Positions 57,237 to 64,000 of a DNA stretch of 64,000 nt are shown here, in pieces (within the stretch, counting starts at the first letter, position 1; each line of letters begins with the position of its first letter). This DNA is from Pseudidiomarina donghaiensis (GTDB taxonomy: Bacteria > Pseudomonadota > Gammaproteobacteria > Enterobacterales > Alteromonadaceae), in assembly GCF_900116895.1 (NCBI RefSeq), contig NZ_FPCF01000001.1, positions 310,001-374,000 of the forward strand, read 5' to 3'. The notes below the pieces were generated by a model, which made no database searches, was not told the DNA's origin, and saw only the letters and a list, made by a program, of their open reading frames with translations. A program made the position numbers and the translations under genes.

Positions 57237-57397
57237 AGATCAAATTCGTCGAGGTCGGCGTCGAAGTCGAAATCCATATCGCGCAGCTCATCGCGCAAAC
57301 GATACTTTTCTTTCAACATTTCAATTTCACGCCATTTACGTGGGGCATTTTTCTTAGACTTAGATTCAACTTGCTTTAGCTCTTCTGAATGATCCAT
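57233..57397 (-). CDS. DUF3545 family small protein
   Basis: A 54-residue protein on the minus strand: ATG at 57397 with GGAGGG about 6 nt upstream, and stop TAG supplied by the REP tail. It has the DUF3545 core RKWREIEMLKEKYRLRDELRDMDFDFD and a highly acidic end (FDADLDEFDL). Such proteins are short, helical and found next to ung or suhB in Alteromonadales and vibrios; their function is unknown. The exact family match, the ribosome site and the lack of any competing frame support a real gene. Confidence 0.85.
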   Translation of the reverse strand: MDHSEELKQVESKSKKNAPRKWREIEMLKEKYRLRDELRDMDFDFDADLDEFDL

Positions 57398-57524
57398 AGG
57401 ACCCTCCGGCTTTTTTGTTATGTTGTTCTAATTGTGTGTAGCGCAACAGGGTTATAACATAAGCGATTAAAAATTGGAACATAAATGGGTAAATGATAAC
57501 CAGTGTGGTCGGCCAAGGGCGAAC

Positions 57525-57553
57525 TTGCATCACTGTGGCAAACTGCGTATAAT
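57525..57553 (+). promoter_or_regulatory. suhB: Promoter of suhB
   Basis: TTGCAT, exactly 17 bp, then TATAAT, 42 bp upstream of the suhB start codon. It is the best sigma-70 match noted in the window. Confidence 0.75.
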
Positions 57554-57595
57554 CCGCGGCCACAAAATTGTTCTTTCACAGCACAGGTAATTGGT

Positions 57596-58396
57596 ATGCA
57601 TCCGATGTTAAACATAGCGGTGCGCGCAGCGCGTGCGGCCGGCAAAATTTTAGTCAAAAACTTTGGCGTAGAAGTTGACCTTAACGTTCAAACAAAAAGC
57701 CAAAACGATTTCGTCACCGAACTCGACAAAGCGGCTGAAAGTGCCATCATTCGTACCATTCAAAAAGCTTACCCAGACCACTCGTTCCTTGCGGAAGAAA
57801 GCGGCGAACAGGTAGGCAAAGAAGCCGATCACAAGTGGATTATTGACCCACTCGACGGCACCACCAATTACTTGCGCGGTGTTCCTCACTTCGCCATCTC
57901 AATTGCTTATTTATACAAAGACGTCGTGCAAGCGGCCGTCGTGTATGATCCTTTGCGTGAAGAATTATTTACCGCATCAAAAGGCCAAGGCGCCCAGCTT
58001 AACGGCAAGCGTATTCGTGCCACCAAACAGCGCGACCTGAACGGCGCCCTGCTAGCAACCGGCTTCCCATTCAAGCGCAAAGACATGACCAAAGATTACT
58101 TAGCGGTATTCTCGGCATTGTTTGAGCACACCGCCGACATGCGTCGCAACGGCTCAGCAGCTCTTGATTTGGTGTACGTTGCCAACGGCCGTATTGACGG
58201 CTTCTGGGAATTCAGCTTAAAGCCGTGGGACATTGCGGCTGGCCAATTAATCGTGCGTGAAGCTGGCGGTATTGTGACCGACTTCGCTGGCGGGCATGGC
58301 TTTATGCGTAGCGGCAATGTGGTTGCAGGCAATCCGAAAGTGGTGCAGCACCTGCTTACCAAAGCCCGCCCGCACTTACCTGAAAGCTTGAAGTAG
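57596..58396 (+). CDS. suhB: Inositol-1-monophosphatase SuhB
   Basis: A 266-residue IMPase. It shows the metal/active-site motif 1 DPLDGTTNYLRGVPHF, EES (FLAEESGEQ) and motif 2 WDIAAGQLIVREAGG. In E. coli SuhB also works in rRNA antitermination. ATG 57596 was chosen; the longer frame upstream runs into the promoter. The stop TAG is the head of REP pair R11. suhB-trmJ-iscR is the usual gammaproteobacterial order. Confidence 0.96.
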   Translation: MHPMLNIAVRAARAAGKILVKNFGVEVDLNVQTKSQNDFVTELDKAAESAIIRTIQKAYPDHSFLAEESGEQVGKEADHKWIIDPLDGTTNYLRGVPHFAISIAYLYKDVVQAAVVYDPLREELFTASKGQGAQLNGKRIRATKQRDLNGALLATGFPFKRKDMTKDYLAVFSALFEHTADMRRNGSAALDLVYVANGRIDGFWEFSLKPWDIAAGQLIVREAGGIVTDFAGGHGFMRSGNVVAGNPKVVQHLLTKARPHLPESLK

Positions 58397-58513
58397 CCCG
58401 GCGTTGTACGCCGGGAGGTGCGTAGCACCGTAAATGTTGAATTGAAAGCCTATCGCCAGAAAGTTAAGTATAACCGTGGCGAAGCCACGTCCCGGCGTAC
58501 AACGCCGGGCTAC
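58393..58513. repeat. REP pair R11 between suhB and trmJ
   Basis: The head GTAGCCCGGCGTTGTACGCC and mini-hairpin GGTGCGTAGCACC, then CGTAAATGTTGAATTG, start at the suhB stop. The tail GTGGCGAAGCCAC, CCCGGCGTACAACGCCGGG, CTAC ends 24 nt before trmJ. Confidence 0.92.
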
Positions 58514-58537
58514 GGCAAAATAGTTAAGGTTTTGATC

Positions 58538-59248
58538 ATGCTTGAAAGAATTCGGATTGTACTCGTCAACACCAGCCACACCGGCAACATCGGTTCCGTC
58601 GCCCGCGCCATGAAAACCATGGGGCTGAACGAACTGTACTTGGTCGACCCAGTGCAAGAGCCGGACAGCCACGCCTCAGCATTGGCGGCCGGCGCCACCG
58701 ATGTCTTGCACAAAGCAAAAATAGTACCAACCTTAAGCGAAGCGATCGCTGATTGTGGCTTAGTGGTTGGCACCAGCGCCCGCAATCGTACCCTCGATTG
58801 GCCATTACTTGGGCCGCGCGAAACCGCCGCCAAAGTGCTAGCCGAAGCACCTAATTACCCAGTCGCCATGGTGTTCGGGCGTGAAAGCAGCGGTTTAACC
58901 AACGACGAGCTGCAACAATGCACCCATCACGTGCATATTCCGTCAAACCCCGATTACAGCTCGTTAAATTTGGCCATGGCCGTGCAAACCTTAGTCTACG
59001 AAGTACGCATGCAGTTCTTAGAAGCGGATAAGCACCCGCATCGCGAGCAAAGTGAGTACCCACTTGCTGAAGATTTAGAACGCTTCTACGCGCACTTGGA
59101 AAACACGCTAACCGACACTGGGTTTATCATTAAAAACCACCCAGGGCAGGTGATGGCGAAGCTACGTCGACTGTTCAGTCGCGCACGCCCGGAGTCGGCA
59201 GAACTCAATATCCTGCGCGGCATCCTGACGTCAATAGATAAGAAGTAG
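58538..59248 (+). CDS. trmJ: tRNA (Cm/Um32) 2'-O-methyltransferase TrmJ
   Basis: A 236-residue SPOUT methyltransferase: [26 protein letters not shown] (motif 1), [16 protein letters not shown] (motif 2) and [20 protein letters not shown] (motif 3, knot). It methylates the 2'-OH of residue 32 in tRNAs. The start ATG follows AAGGTTT-type leader sequence close to the REP tail. The stop TAG is the head of REP pair R12. Confidence 0.95.
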   Translation: MLERIRIVLVNTSHTGNIGSVARAMKTMGLNELYLVDPVQEPDSHASALAAGATDVLHKAKIVPTLSEAIADCGLVVGTSARNRTLDWPLLGPRETAAKVLAEAPNYPVAMVFGRESSGLTNDELQQCTHHVHIPSNPDYSSLNLAMAVQTLVYEVRMQFLEADKHPHREQSEYPLAEDLERFYAHLENTLTDTGFIIKNHPGQVMAKLRRLFSRARPESAELNILRGILTSIDKK

Positions 59249-59551
59249 CCCGGCGTTCCACGCCGGGAGGTGCGCAGCACCGTTAATGCCGAATTGAACG
59301 TACATCGCCGAAAAGCAGGCAATAACAGCGCTTCGCGCTACCCGGCGAACATCGCCGAATAGCAGGCAATAACAGCGCTTCGCGCTACCCGGCGAACATC
59401 GCCGAATAGCAGGCAATAACAGCGCTTCGCGCTACCCGGCGAACATCGCCGAATAGCAGGCAATAACAGCGCTTCGCGCTACCCGGCGAACATCGCCGAA
59501 TAGCAGGCAATAACAGCGCTTCGCGCTACCCGGCGTGGAACGCCGGGCTAC
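59245..59551. repeat. REP pair R12 with five-fold tandem interior, between trmJ and iscR
   Basis: The head GTAGCCCGGCGTTCCACGCC and mini-hairpin GGTGCGCAGCACC, CGTTAATGCCGAATTG, start at the trmJ stop. The tail is CCCGGCGTGGAACGCCGGG, CTAC. The 250 bp between are mostly a five-copy 47-bp tandem array. It ends directly beside the IscR-controlled promoter. Confidence 0.95.
59300..59534. repeat. 47-bp tandem repeat x5 inside R12
   Basis: Five 47-bp units, each GAACATCGCCGAATAGCAGG, CAATAACAGCGCTTCGCGCT, ACCCGGC. The first unit differs at two positions; the other four are identical as read. Each unit carries the REP mini-hairpin (AGCGCTTCGCGCT) and part of the main stem. Confidence 0.95.
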
Positions 59552-59552
59552 G

Positions 59553-59576
59553 GTATTCGCGACTTGTCGCGAATAC
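59553..59576. promoter_or_regulatory. Perfect 24-bp palindrome abutting the IscR site
   Basis: GTATTCGCGAC-TT-GTCGCGAATAC, with 11-bp perfect arms, lies immediately upstream of the iscR -35 and overlaps the IscR box by 4 bp. It is a strong candidate for a second regulator's operator or a cruciform. Confidence 0.6.
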
Positions 59577-59597
59577 TTGACTAAAATAGTCGGGAAT
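59573..59597 (+). promoter_or_regulatory. iscR: Type 1 IscR-binding site at the isc promoter
   Basis: ATACTTGACTAAAATAGTCG followed by GGAAT matches the type 1 IscR motif at almost every position. TTGACT within it (59577-59582) serves as the -35, with AGAATT (59601-59606) as -10, so [2Fe-2S]-IscR would block polymerase. This is the known autorepression arrangement. Confidence 0.85.
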
Positions 59598-59636
59598 GGC
59601 AGAATTACGGCATACATTCAAGGAGGCAACACCGCT

Positions 59637-60119
59637 ATGCGCTTAACCTCAAAAGGCCGTTACGCCGTTACCGCAATGCTCGACGTAGCGCTACATACAG
59701 AACAAGGGCCAGTGTCATTGGCTGATATTTCAGAACGCCAAGGCATTTCGTTAAGTTATCTTGAACAATTATTTGCGCGCTTACGTAAGCAAGGGCTAGT
59801 TAGCAGTGTGCGCGGCCCTGGCGGCGGATACCGTTTAGGTCTTGAAGCGAGCATGATCTCGATTAGCGCAGTTATTCAAGCGGTTGACGAAAGTATTGAC
59901 GCCACCCGTTGCCAAGGTAAAGGCGGTTGCCAAGGTGGCGCCCGTTGTTTGACCCATTCGCTATGGACAGATTTAAGCGAACGAATTGAAGATTTTCTAA
60001 CCAGCATCACACTGGCCGAGTTAGTCACTCAAGAAGACATCGCCAAAGTGGCACTGCGCCAAAATAACCTGGCAAACGACCAGAAACGACGCGAAAACCA
60101 AATTGCATTGAGCCAGTAA
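59637..60119 (+). CDS. iscR: Fe-S cluster regulator IscR
   Basis: A 160-residue Rrf2-family winged helix. The recognition region is [29 protein letters not shown]. The [2Fe-2S] ligands C92, C98, C104 and H107 are at exactly the E. coli positions. With a cluster it represses the isc operon through the type 1 site just upstream; without one it activates type 2 sites. ATG 59637 has AAGGAGG about 10 nt upstream. The stop lies 25 nt before iscS. Confidence 0.98.
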   Translation: MRLTSKGRYAVTAMLDVALHTEQGPVSLADISERQGISLSYLEQLFARLRKQGLVSSVRGPGGGYRLGLEASMISISAVIQAVDESIDATRCQGKGGCQGGARCLTHSLWTDLSERIEDFLTSITLAELVTQEDIAKVALRQNNLANDQKRRENQIALSQ

Positions 60120-60144
60120 GCAGTCTGGCAAGAGGAGTAGCCTG

Positions 60145-61359
60145 ATGAAATTACCGATTTACTTTGATTACGCAGCAACCACCCCGGTTGACCCGCGTGT
60201 TGCCGAAAAAATGATTCAGTTTTTGACCCCAGAAGGTCAATACGGCAACCCAGCGTCGCGTTCACACCGTTTTGGTTGGCAAGCTGAAGAGGCAGTTGAT
60301 ATTGCCCGTAATCAAGTGGCCGAATTAATTAACGCCGACCCGCGTGAAATTGTGTTCACCTCAGGTGCGACCGAGTCAGACAACTTGGCCATTAAAGGTG
60401 CGGCGGAATTTTACAGCAAAAAAGGCAAGCACATTATTACCGTGAAAACCGAGCACAAAGCAGTGCTTGATACCTGCCGTCAAATGGAGCGCGAAGGCTT
60501 CGAAGTGACCTACTTAGACGTGCAAGAAGACGGTTTAATTGACCTCGATGCATTCAAAGCAGCGCTGCGCGAAGACACCGTACTGGTTAGCGTGATGCAC
60601 GTGAACAACGAAATTGGTGTCATTCAAGACATCGAAACCATCGGTAACTTGTGCCGCGCAAACAAAACTATTTTCCACGTGGATGGCGCGCAAAGCTGCG
60701 GTAAAATAGACGTTGATATGGAAAAGCTGCCGGTTGATTTGTTCAGCATTTCAGCCCACAAAATGTATGGCCCGAAAGGCATTGGCGCGTTGTACGTCCG
60801 TCGTAAGCCACGGGTACGCCTAAATGCCCAAATGCACGGCGGTGGTCATGAGCGCGGCATGCGTTCAGGTACCCTAGCAACGCACCAAATTGCCGGCTTC
60901 GGTGAAGCGGCACGCATTGCGAAAGAAGAAATGGCCGCAGAACGTGAGCGTTTCAAAATGCTACACGACCGCTTGTGGAACGGCGTAAAAGATATCGAAG
61001 AAGTGTATGTAAACGGCGACCAAGAGCATGCTGTGCCACACATCTTCAACATTAGCTTTAACTTTGTGGAAGGCGAAAGCCTGATTATGGCACTGAAAGA
61101 CCTTGCGGTTTCTTCAGGTTCAGCCTGTACATCAGCTAGCCTTGAGCCATCGTACGTATTGCGCGCCCTAGGCCGCAATGACGAGTTGGCACATAGCTCA
61201 ATTCGCTTCAGCTTCGGCCGTTTTACTACCGAAGAAGAAGTGGATTACGCCATTCAGCAAATCAACAGTTCAATTGGTCGCTTGCGCGACATGTCACCCC
61301 TTTGGGAAATGTACAAAGACGGCGTCGACTTAAGCACCGTCGAGTGGGCGGCACACTAA
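60145..61359 (+). CDS. iscS: Cysteine desulfurase IscS
   Basis: A 404-residue PLP enzyme, the same length as E. coli IscS. The PLP-lysine is in [11 protein letters not shown] (K206) and the persulfide cysteine in [14 protein letters not shown] (C328). It shows [13 protein letters not shown] and [12 protein letters not shown]. It supplies sulfur to IscU, to tRNA thiolation and possibly to CsdE. AGAGGAG precedes the ATG by 8 nt. Confidence 0.99.
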   Translation: MKLPIYFDYAATTPVDPRVAEKMIQFLTPEGQYGNPASRSHRFGWQAEEAVDIARNQVAELINADPREIVFTSGATESDNLAIKGAAEFYSKKGKHIITVKTEHKAVLDTCRQMEREGFEVTYLDVQEDGLIDLDAFKAALREDTVLVSVMHVNNEIGVIQDIETIGNLCRANKTIFHVDGAQSCGKIDVDMEKLPVDLFSISAHKMYGPKGIGALYVRRKPRVRLNAQMHGGGHERGMRSGTLATHQIAGFGEAARIAKEEMAAERERFKMLHDRLWNGVKDIEEVYVNGDQEHAVPHIFNISFNFVEGESLIMALKDLAVSSGSACTSASLEPSYVLRALGRNDELAHSSIRFSFGRFTTEEEVDYAIQQINSSIGRLRDMSPLWEMYKDGVDLSTVEWAAH

Positions 61360-61374
61360 GAGAGGTATCACGGT

Positions 61375-61758
61375 ATGGCATATAGTGAAAAAGTAATCGA
61401 CCATTATGAGAACCCGCGCAACGTAGGCGCGTTCGACAAAAATGACCCGTCAATTGCAACCGGTATGGTCGGCGCACCAGCTTGTGGTGACGTGATGAAA
61501 CTGCAATTGAAAATTAACGACGACGGCATTATTGAAGACGCCAAGTTCAAAACCTACGGGTGTGGTTCGGCTATCGCGTCTAGCTCGTTGGTGACTGAGT
61601 GGGTAAAAGGCAAGTCTATTGACGAAGCATCGCAGTTGAAAAACACGCAAATTGCAGAAGAGCTTGCACTGCCACCGGTTAAAATTCACTGCTCAATTTT
61701 GGCCGAAGACGCCATTAAAGCAGCGATTGCTGACTACAAAACGAAACACGCTAAATAA
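61375..61758 (+). CDS. iscU: Fe-S scaffold protein IscU
   Basis: A 127-residue scaffold with the three cluster cysteines in GAPACGDVMKL, YGCGSAIASSS and LPPVKIHCSILAED; the last contains the LPPVK motif recognised by HscA. It builds [2Fe-2S]/[4Fe-4S] clusters with IscS and hands them on through HscB/HscA. That client motif is intact, which matters given the altered HscA encoded downstream. Confidence 0.99.
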   Translation: MAYSEKVIDHYENPRNVGAFDKNDPSIATGMVGAPACGDVMKLQLKINDDGIIEDAKFKTYGCGSAIASSSLVTEWVKGKSIDEASQLKNTQIAEELALPPVKIHCSILAEDAIKAAIADYKTKHAK

Positions 61759-61770
61759 TTAGGTTTCAGC

Positions 61771-62094
61771 ATGGCAATTACGATTACCGAAGCCGCAGCG
61801 CAACGCGCGCGCGCGTTTTTGGAACAACGAGGCAAAGGCGTGGGTATACGTTTGGGGGTGAAAACCACCGGCTGCTCAGGCCTAGCCTATGTGATGGAAT
61901 TTGTCGACGACGTTGAAGACACCGACACCATTATTGAAGACAAAGGCGTGAATATTGTCATTGATGGTAAAAGCTTGGTGTACCTAGACGGCACCGAAAT
62001 CGATTTCGTCAAAGAAGGTTTGAACGAAGGCTTTGAGTTTCGCAATCCGAACGCCAAAGGCGAGTGTGGTTGTGGCGAAAGTTTCAACGTATAG
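61771..62094 (+). CDS. iscA: Fe-S assembly protein IscA
   Basis: A 107-residue A-type carrier with cysteines in TTGCSGLAY and the C-terminal [11 protein letters not shown]. It binds iron or clusters and delivers them to targets. It lies 12 nt after iscU and 9 nt before hscB. Confidence 0.98.
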   Translation: MAITITEAAAQRARAFLEQRGKGVGIRLGVKTTGCSGLAYVMEFVDDVEDTDTIIEDKGVNIVIDGKSLVYLDGTEIDFVKEGLNEGFEFRNPNAKGECGCGESFNV

Positions 62095-62103
62095 CAGCCG
62101 ATA

Positions 62104-62607
62104 ATGAACCATTTCGAACTGTTTAATCTGCCCGCCGCATTCCAGTTGGATGCGGCGGAGCTACAACAGCGCTACCGCAAACTGCAACAAACCATGCATC
62201 CCGATCGGTTTGCCAACGGCAGTGAGCGCGACAAACTGCTCGCGGTACAACGCACCGCGCAACTTAACGATGCCTATCAAACCCTACGTTCGCCGTTGTC
62301 GCGAGCAGAGTACCTGCTTGAATTACGCGGCATTGACCTTGCGCACGAGCAAACCACGCTGCAAGATCCTGAGTTTCTCATGGCGCAAATGGAATGGCGC
62401 GAGCGCATTGAAGAAGTCGATGATTGGGAGTCTTTAGACGCCGCGTACAAAGACTTGCAAGAGCAAATGCGTGATTTGCAGGCCGAGCTGGAAGGCTTTT
62501 TGGCTGAAGATGCGAATGACGATGCGGCGATTACGGTGCGTAAGCTGAAGTTCATGCACAAGCTGCACCACGAACTCGAACGCATTGAAGAACAAATTCG
62601 ATATTAG
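62104..62607 (+). CDS. hscB: Fe-S co-chaperone HscB
   Basis: A 167-residue J-domain protein: an N-terminal J domain with the HPD motif (MHPDRFANG, about residues 36-38), then a helical C-terminal domain that binds IscU. It stimulates the HscA ATPase. In most genomes hscA follows at once; here a 97-bp gap with a family 3 palindrome separates them. Confidence 0.97.
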   Translation: MNHFELFNLPAAFQLDAAELQQRYRKLQQTMHPDRFANGSERDKLLAVQRTAQLNDAYQTLRSPLSRAEYLLELRGIDLAHEQTTLQDPEFLMAQMEWRERIEEVDDWESLDAAYKDLQEQMRDLQAELEGFLAEDANDDAAITVRKLKFMHKLHHELERIEEQIRY

Positions 62608-62681
62608 CTATTAGATATCGGATATCAGATCTGATGTTTCGGGCTTTTGCTAATATCTGATATCTAATAGCTAATATCGCT
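62607..62681. repeat. Family 3 palindromic repeat between hscB and hscA
   Basis: GCTATTAGATATCGGATATCAGAT and its inverted partner TATCTGATATCTAATAGC, around a TGTTTCGGGCTTTTGC loop. The arms would form a long AT-rich stem in the isc mRNA. A shorter relative lies at 51298. Confidence 0.85.
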
Positions 62682-62704
62682 CTCGAATTTAACAGAGGTA
62701 ATAA

Positions 62705-64000
62705 ATGGCTTTACTACAAATTGCAGAACCCGGGCAAAGCACCGCGCCGCACCAACATCGACTTGCCGCCGGCATCGACTTGGGCACCACCAATTCACTG
62801 GTGGCTAGTGTGCGCAGCGGTTCGCCGGTTATTTTGCGAGATGAGCAAGACCGCGCCATTTTACCATCGGTGGTTTATTACGGTGCTGACCAAGTGCTGA
62901 CCGGCCACCAAGCGTTAGCCAAACATGCGGATAAATCAATTGCCACGGAAAACACCATTGTTTCTGTGAAGCGCTTTATTGGCCGTACCATTGCTGACGT
63001 ACAAAAGAATTTCTCGAATCTGCCGTATCGCATGAGCGAAACCGACAACGGTGTCCCTGTGTTCCATACCGCAGCGGGCGACCGCAACGCAGTTGAAGTG
63101 TCAGCTGACATTTTGCGTACCCTTGCGGCGCGCGCTGAAGCGTCACTAGGCGGCGAGCTCACCGGCGTGGTGATTACCGTACCTGCCTATTTTGATGATG
63201 CCCAGCGCCAAAGCACCAAAGACGCGGCGCAACTGGCAGGCTTAAAAGTTTTACGCTTATTGAACGAGCCAACTGCAGCTGCTGTTGCCTATGGCTTAGA
63301 CTCGGGCCAAGAAGGCCTGATAGCGGTGTATGACTTAGGCGGCGGTACTTTTGATATCTCTATTTTGCGCCTACAGGGCGGCGTGTTTGAAGTGCTTGCC
63401 ACCGGCGGCGACAGCGCCCTTGGCGGCGACGACTTTGACCAACTGATTGTCAATTGGCTCAAGCAAGAATGGCAATTGCCCGACAACGTCGACGCCCGCA
63501 CCGAACGCAACCTGGTTAACGCCGCCAAAGCCGCCAAAGAGCAATTGACCGACGTCAATTGCGTCGTAGCCCGGCGTTCCACGCCGGGTGGCGCAGCCGT
63601 TAATACCGAATCCAACAGCGATATCGAGTCGGGTGGCGCAGCCGTTAATGCCGAATCCAACAGCGATATCGAGCCGGGTGGCGCAGCCGTGAATCTCGAA
63701 TTCACCATCGAAGCGCATGACGAATCAACCCTTGATCCCCGGCGTGAAACGCCGGGCTACGCGGTACTAACGCGTGAAAAGCTCAACGAACTTATCGAGC
63801 CACTCGTGCGCCGCACGCTTTCAGCCTGCCGTCGCGCCCTAAAAGATGCCGACGTAAACACCGATGAAATTATTGACGTGGTCATGGTCGGCGGCTCAAC
63901 CCGAGTGCCGCGTGTACGCACAGCGGTTGGCGAATTTTTCGCCCGCGAGCCACTCACCTCAATCGACCCAGACCAAGTCGTCGCCATTGGCGCTGCTATT
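62705..64000 (+). CDS. hscA: Fe-S chaperone HscA (Hsp70), 5' part, with in-frame REP insertion
   Basis: The first 432 codons of HscA; the 3' end lies outside the window. It has the Hsp70 nucleotide-binding motifs [68 protein letters not shown] and [14 protein letters not shown]. Between QLTDVN and [15 protein letters not shown] a complete REP pair (63566-63760, 65 codons) is read through in frame. E. coli HscA has 16 residues between the LSD/LTD and the RE of this region; here there are 73, so about 57 are extra. The frame is open and all flanking motifs are intact, so this is an insertion-bearing gene, not a pseudogene. Confidence 0.95.
   Translation, partial: MALLQIAEPGQSTAPHQHRLAAGIDLGTTNSLVASVRSGSPVILRDEQDRAILPSVVYYGADQVLTGHQALAKHADKSIATENTIVSVKRFIGRTIADVQKNFSNLPYRMSETDNGVPVFHTAAGDRNAVEVSADILRTLAARAEASLGGELTGVVITVPAYFDDAQRQSTKDAAQLAGLKVLRLLNEPTAAAVAYGLDSGQEGLIAVYDLGGGTFDISILRLQGGVFEVLATGGDSALGGDDFDQLIVNWLKQEWQLPDNVDARTERNLVNAAKAAKEQLTDVNCVVARRSTPGGAAVNTESNSDIESGGAAVNAESNSDIEPGGAAVNLEFTIEAHDESTLDPRRETPGYAVLTREKLNELIEPLVRRTLSACRRALKDADVNTDEIIDVVMVGGSTRVPRVRTAVGEFFAREPLTSIDPDQVVAIGAAI
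63566..63760. repeat. REP pair R13 inserted in the hscA coding sequence
   Basis: The head GTAGCCCGGCGTTCCACGCC, GGGTGGCGCAGCC, is read [12 protein letters not shown] 45-bp tandem duplication (units at 63599 and 63644) and the tail CCCGGCGTGAAACGCCGGG, CTAC (P-R-R-E-T-P-G-Y) follow. The total is 195 bp, an exact multiple of three, and the GTAG head lies in the frame that reads GTA-GCC rather than TAG. Confidence 0.97.

Noticed and set aside
57008-57392. Plus-strand open frames between ung and suhB
   Set aside because: They overlap ung in another frame, run through REP pair R10, and conflict with the well-supported DUF3545 gene on the other strand.
59300-59534. CRISPR array from the regular 47-bp repeats
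   Set aside because: The units are contiguous, with no unique spacers, there are no cas genes, and the units are built from REP sub-sequences.
62705-64000. hscA as a pseudogene disrupted by a repeat
   Set aside because: The inserted DNA is exactly 195 bp, has no in-frame stop, and all Hsp70 motifs before and after it are intact, so the gene is open.

Overview
The window reads as chromosome from a marine-type gammaproteobacterium of the Alteromonadales. Idiomarinaceae is my best guess, from gene content only: an ArcA-type regulator, MutH-RppH-PtsP-TSUP-Lgt-ThyA in the usual gammaproteobacterial order, AhcY in place of the Pfs route, DUF3545, DUF3718 and DUF2982 proteins, a DUF1302 protein, and a full iscRSUA-hscBA operon. 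No rRNA, tRNA, prophage, insertion sequence or CRISPR array was seen. Both ends cut genes: an RND pump at the left and hscA at the right.

Layout. 1-2.2 kb: RND pump tail, MBL-fold hydrolase, a YefM/ParE-type toxin-antitoxin pair and a small secreted protein. 2.5-6.4 kb: acnB and a secreted TPR/TonB_C protein. 6.6-11.7 kb: an envelope operon around lpoB with several lipoproteins, ending in an S41-type protease relative that has lost its catalytic residues. 11.8-20.9 kb: DUF885 peptidase, DyP peroxidase, argR/mdh, rhombosortase, ispB, rplU-rpmA-obgE, folA. 21-26.4 kb: DUF3718, an alpha/beta hydrolase, an ABC exporter and a FAD amine oxidase. 26.4-38.8 kb, almost all minus strand: GNAT, ahcY, adenosine kinase, folE2, an Arc-like HPt/regulator/kinase trio, rsmC, an aspartoacylase-rimK-rimB cluster, DUF2982, mutH. 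38.8-44.1 kb: rppH, ptsP, TSUP, lgt, thyA. 44.1-46.9 kb: a toxin-antitoxin island (HipBA-like, CcdAB-like). 47-59.2 kb: tcdA/csdE, etfBA, secreted proteins, a sialyltransferase-like enzyme, an S9 peptidase, ung, DUF3545, suhB, trmJ. 59.6 kb to the end: the isc operon.

The most unusual content is the repeats. Family 1 is a GTAG-headed palindromic REP element, mostly found as head-to-tail inverted pairs. In 13 of the 15 places where a REP end meets the 3' end of a gene, the TAG of its GTAG head is exactly that gene's stop codon, on either strand. A FAD oxidase takes its last codons from a REP. Most strikingly, a whole REP pair of 195 bp (65 codons) lies inside hscA and is read in frame as protein. 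The interiors of several pairs have grown by tandem duplication (22, 45, 47 and 54 bp units). Family 2 is a larger inverted repeat rich in CGAATAACG, sitting between co-directional genes. Family 3 is a GATATC-rich palindrome seen between hscB and hscA and upstream of the DUF1302 gene. No REP-associated transposase (RAYT) is encoded here, so any mobilising enzyme must be elsewhere in the genome.
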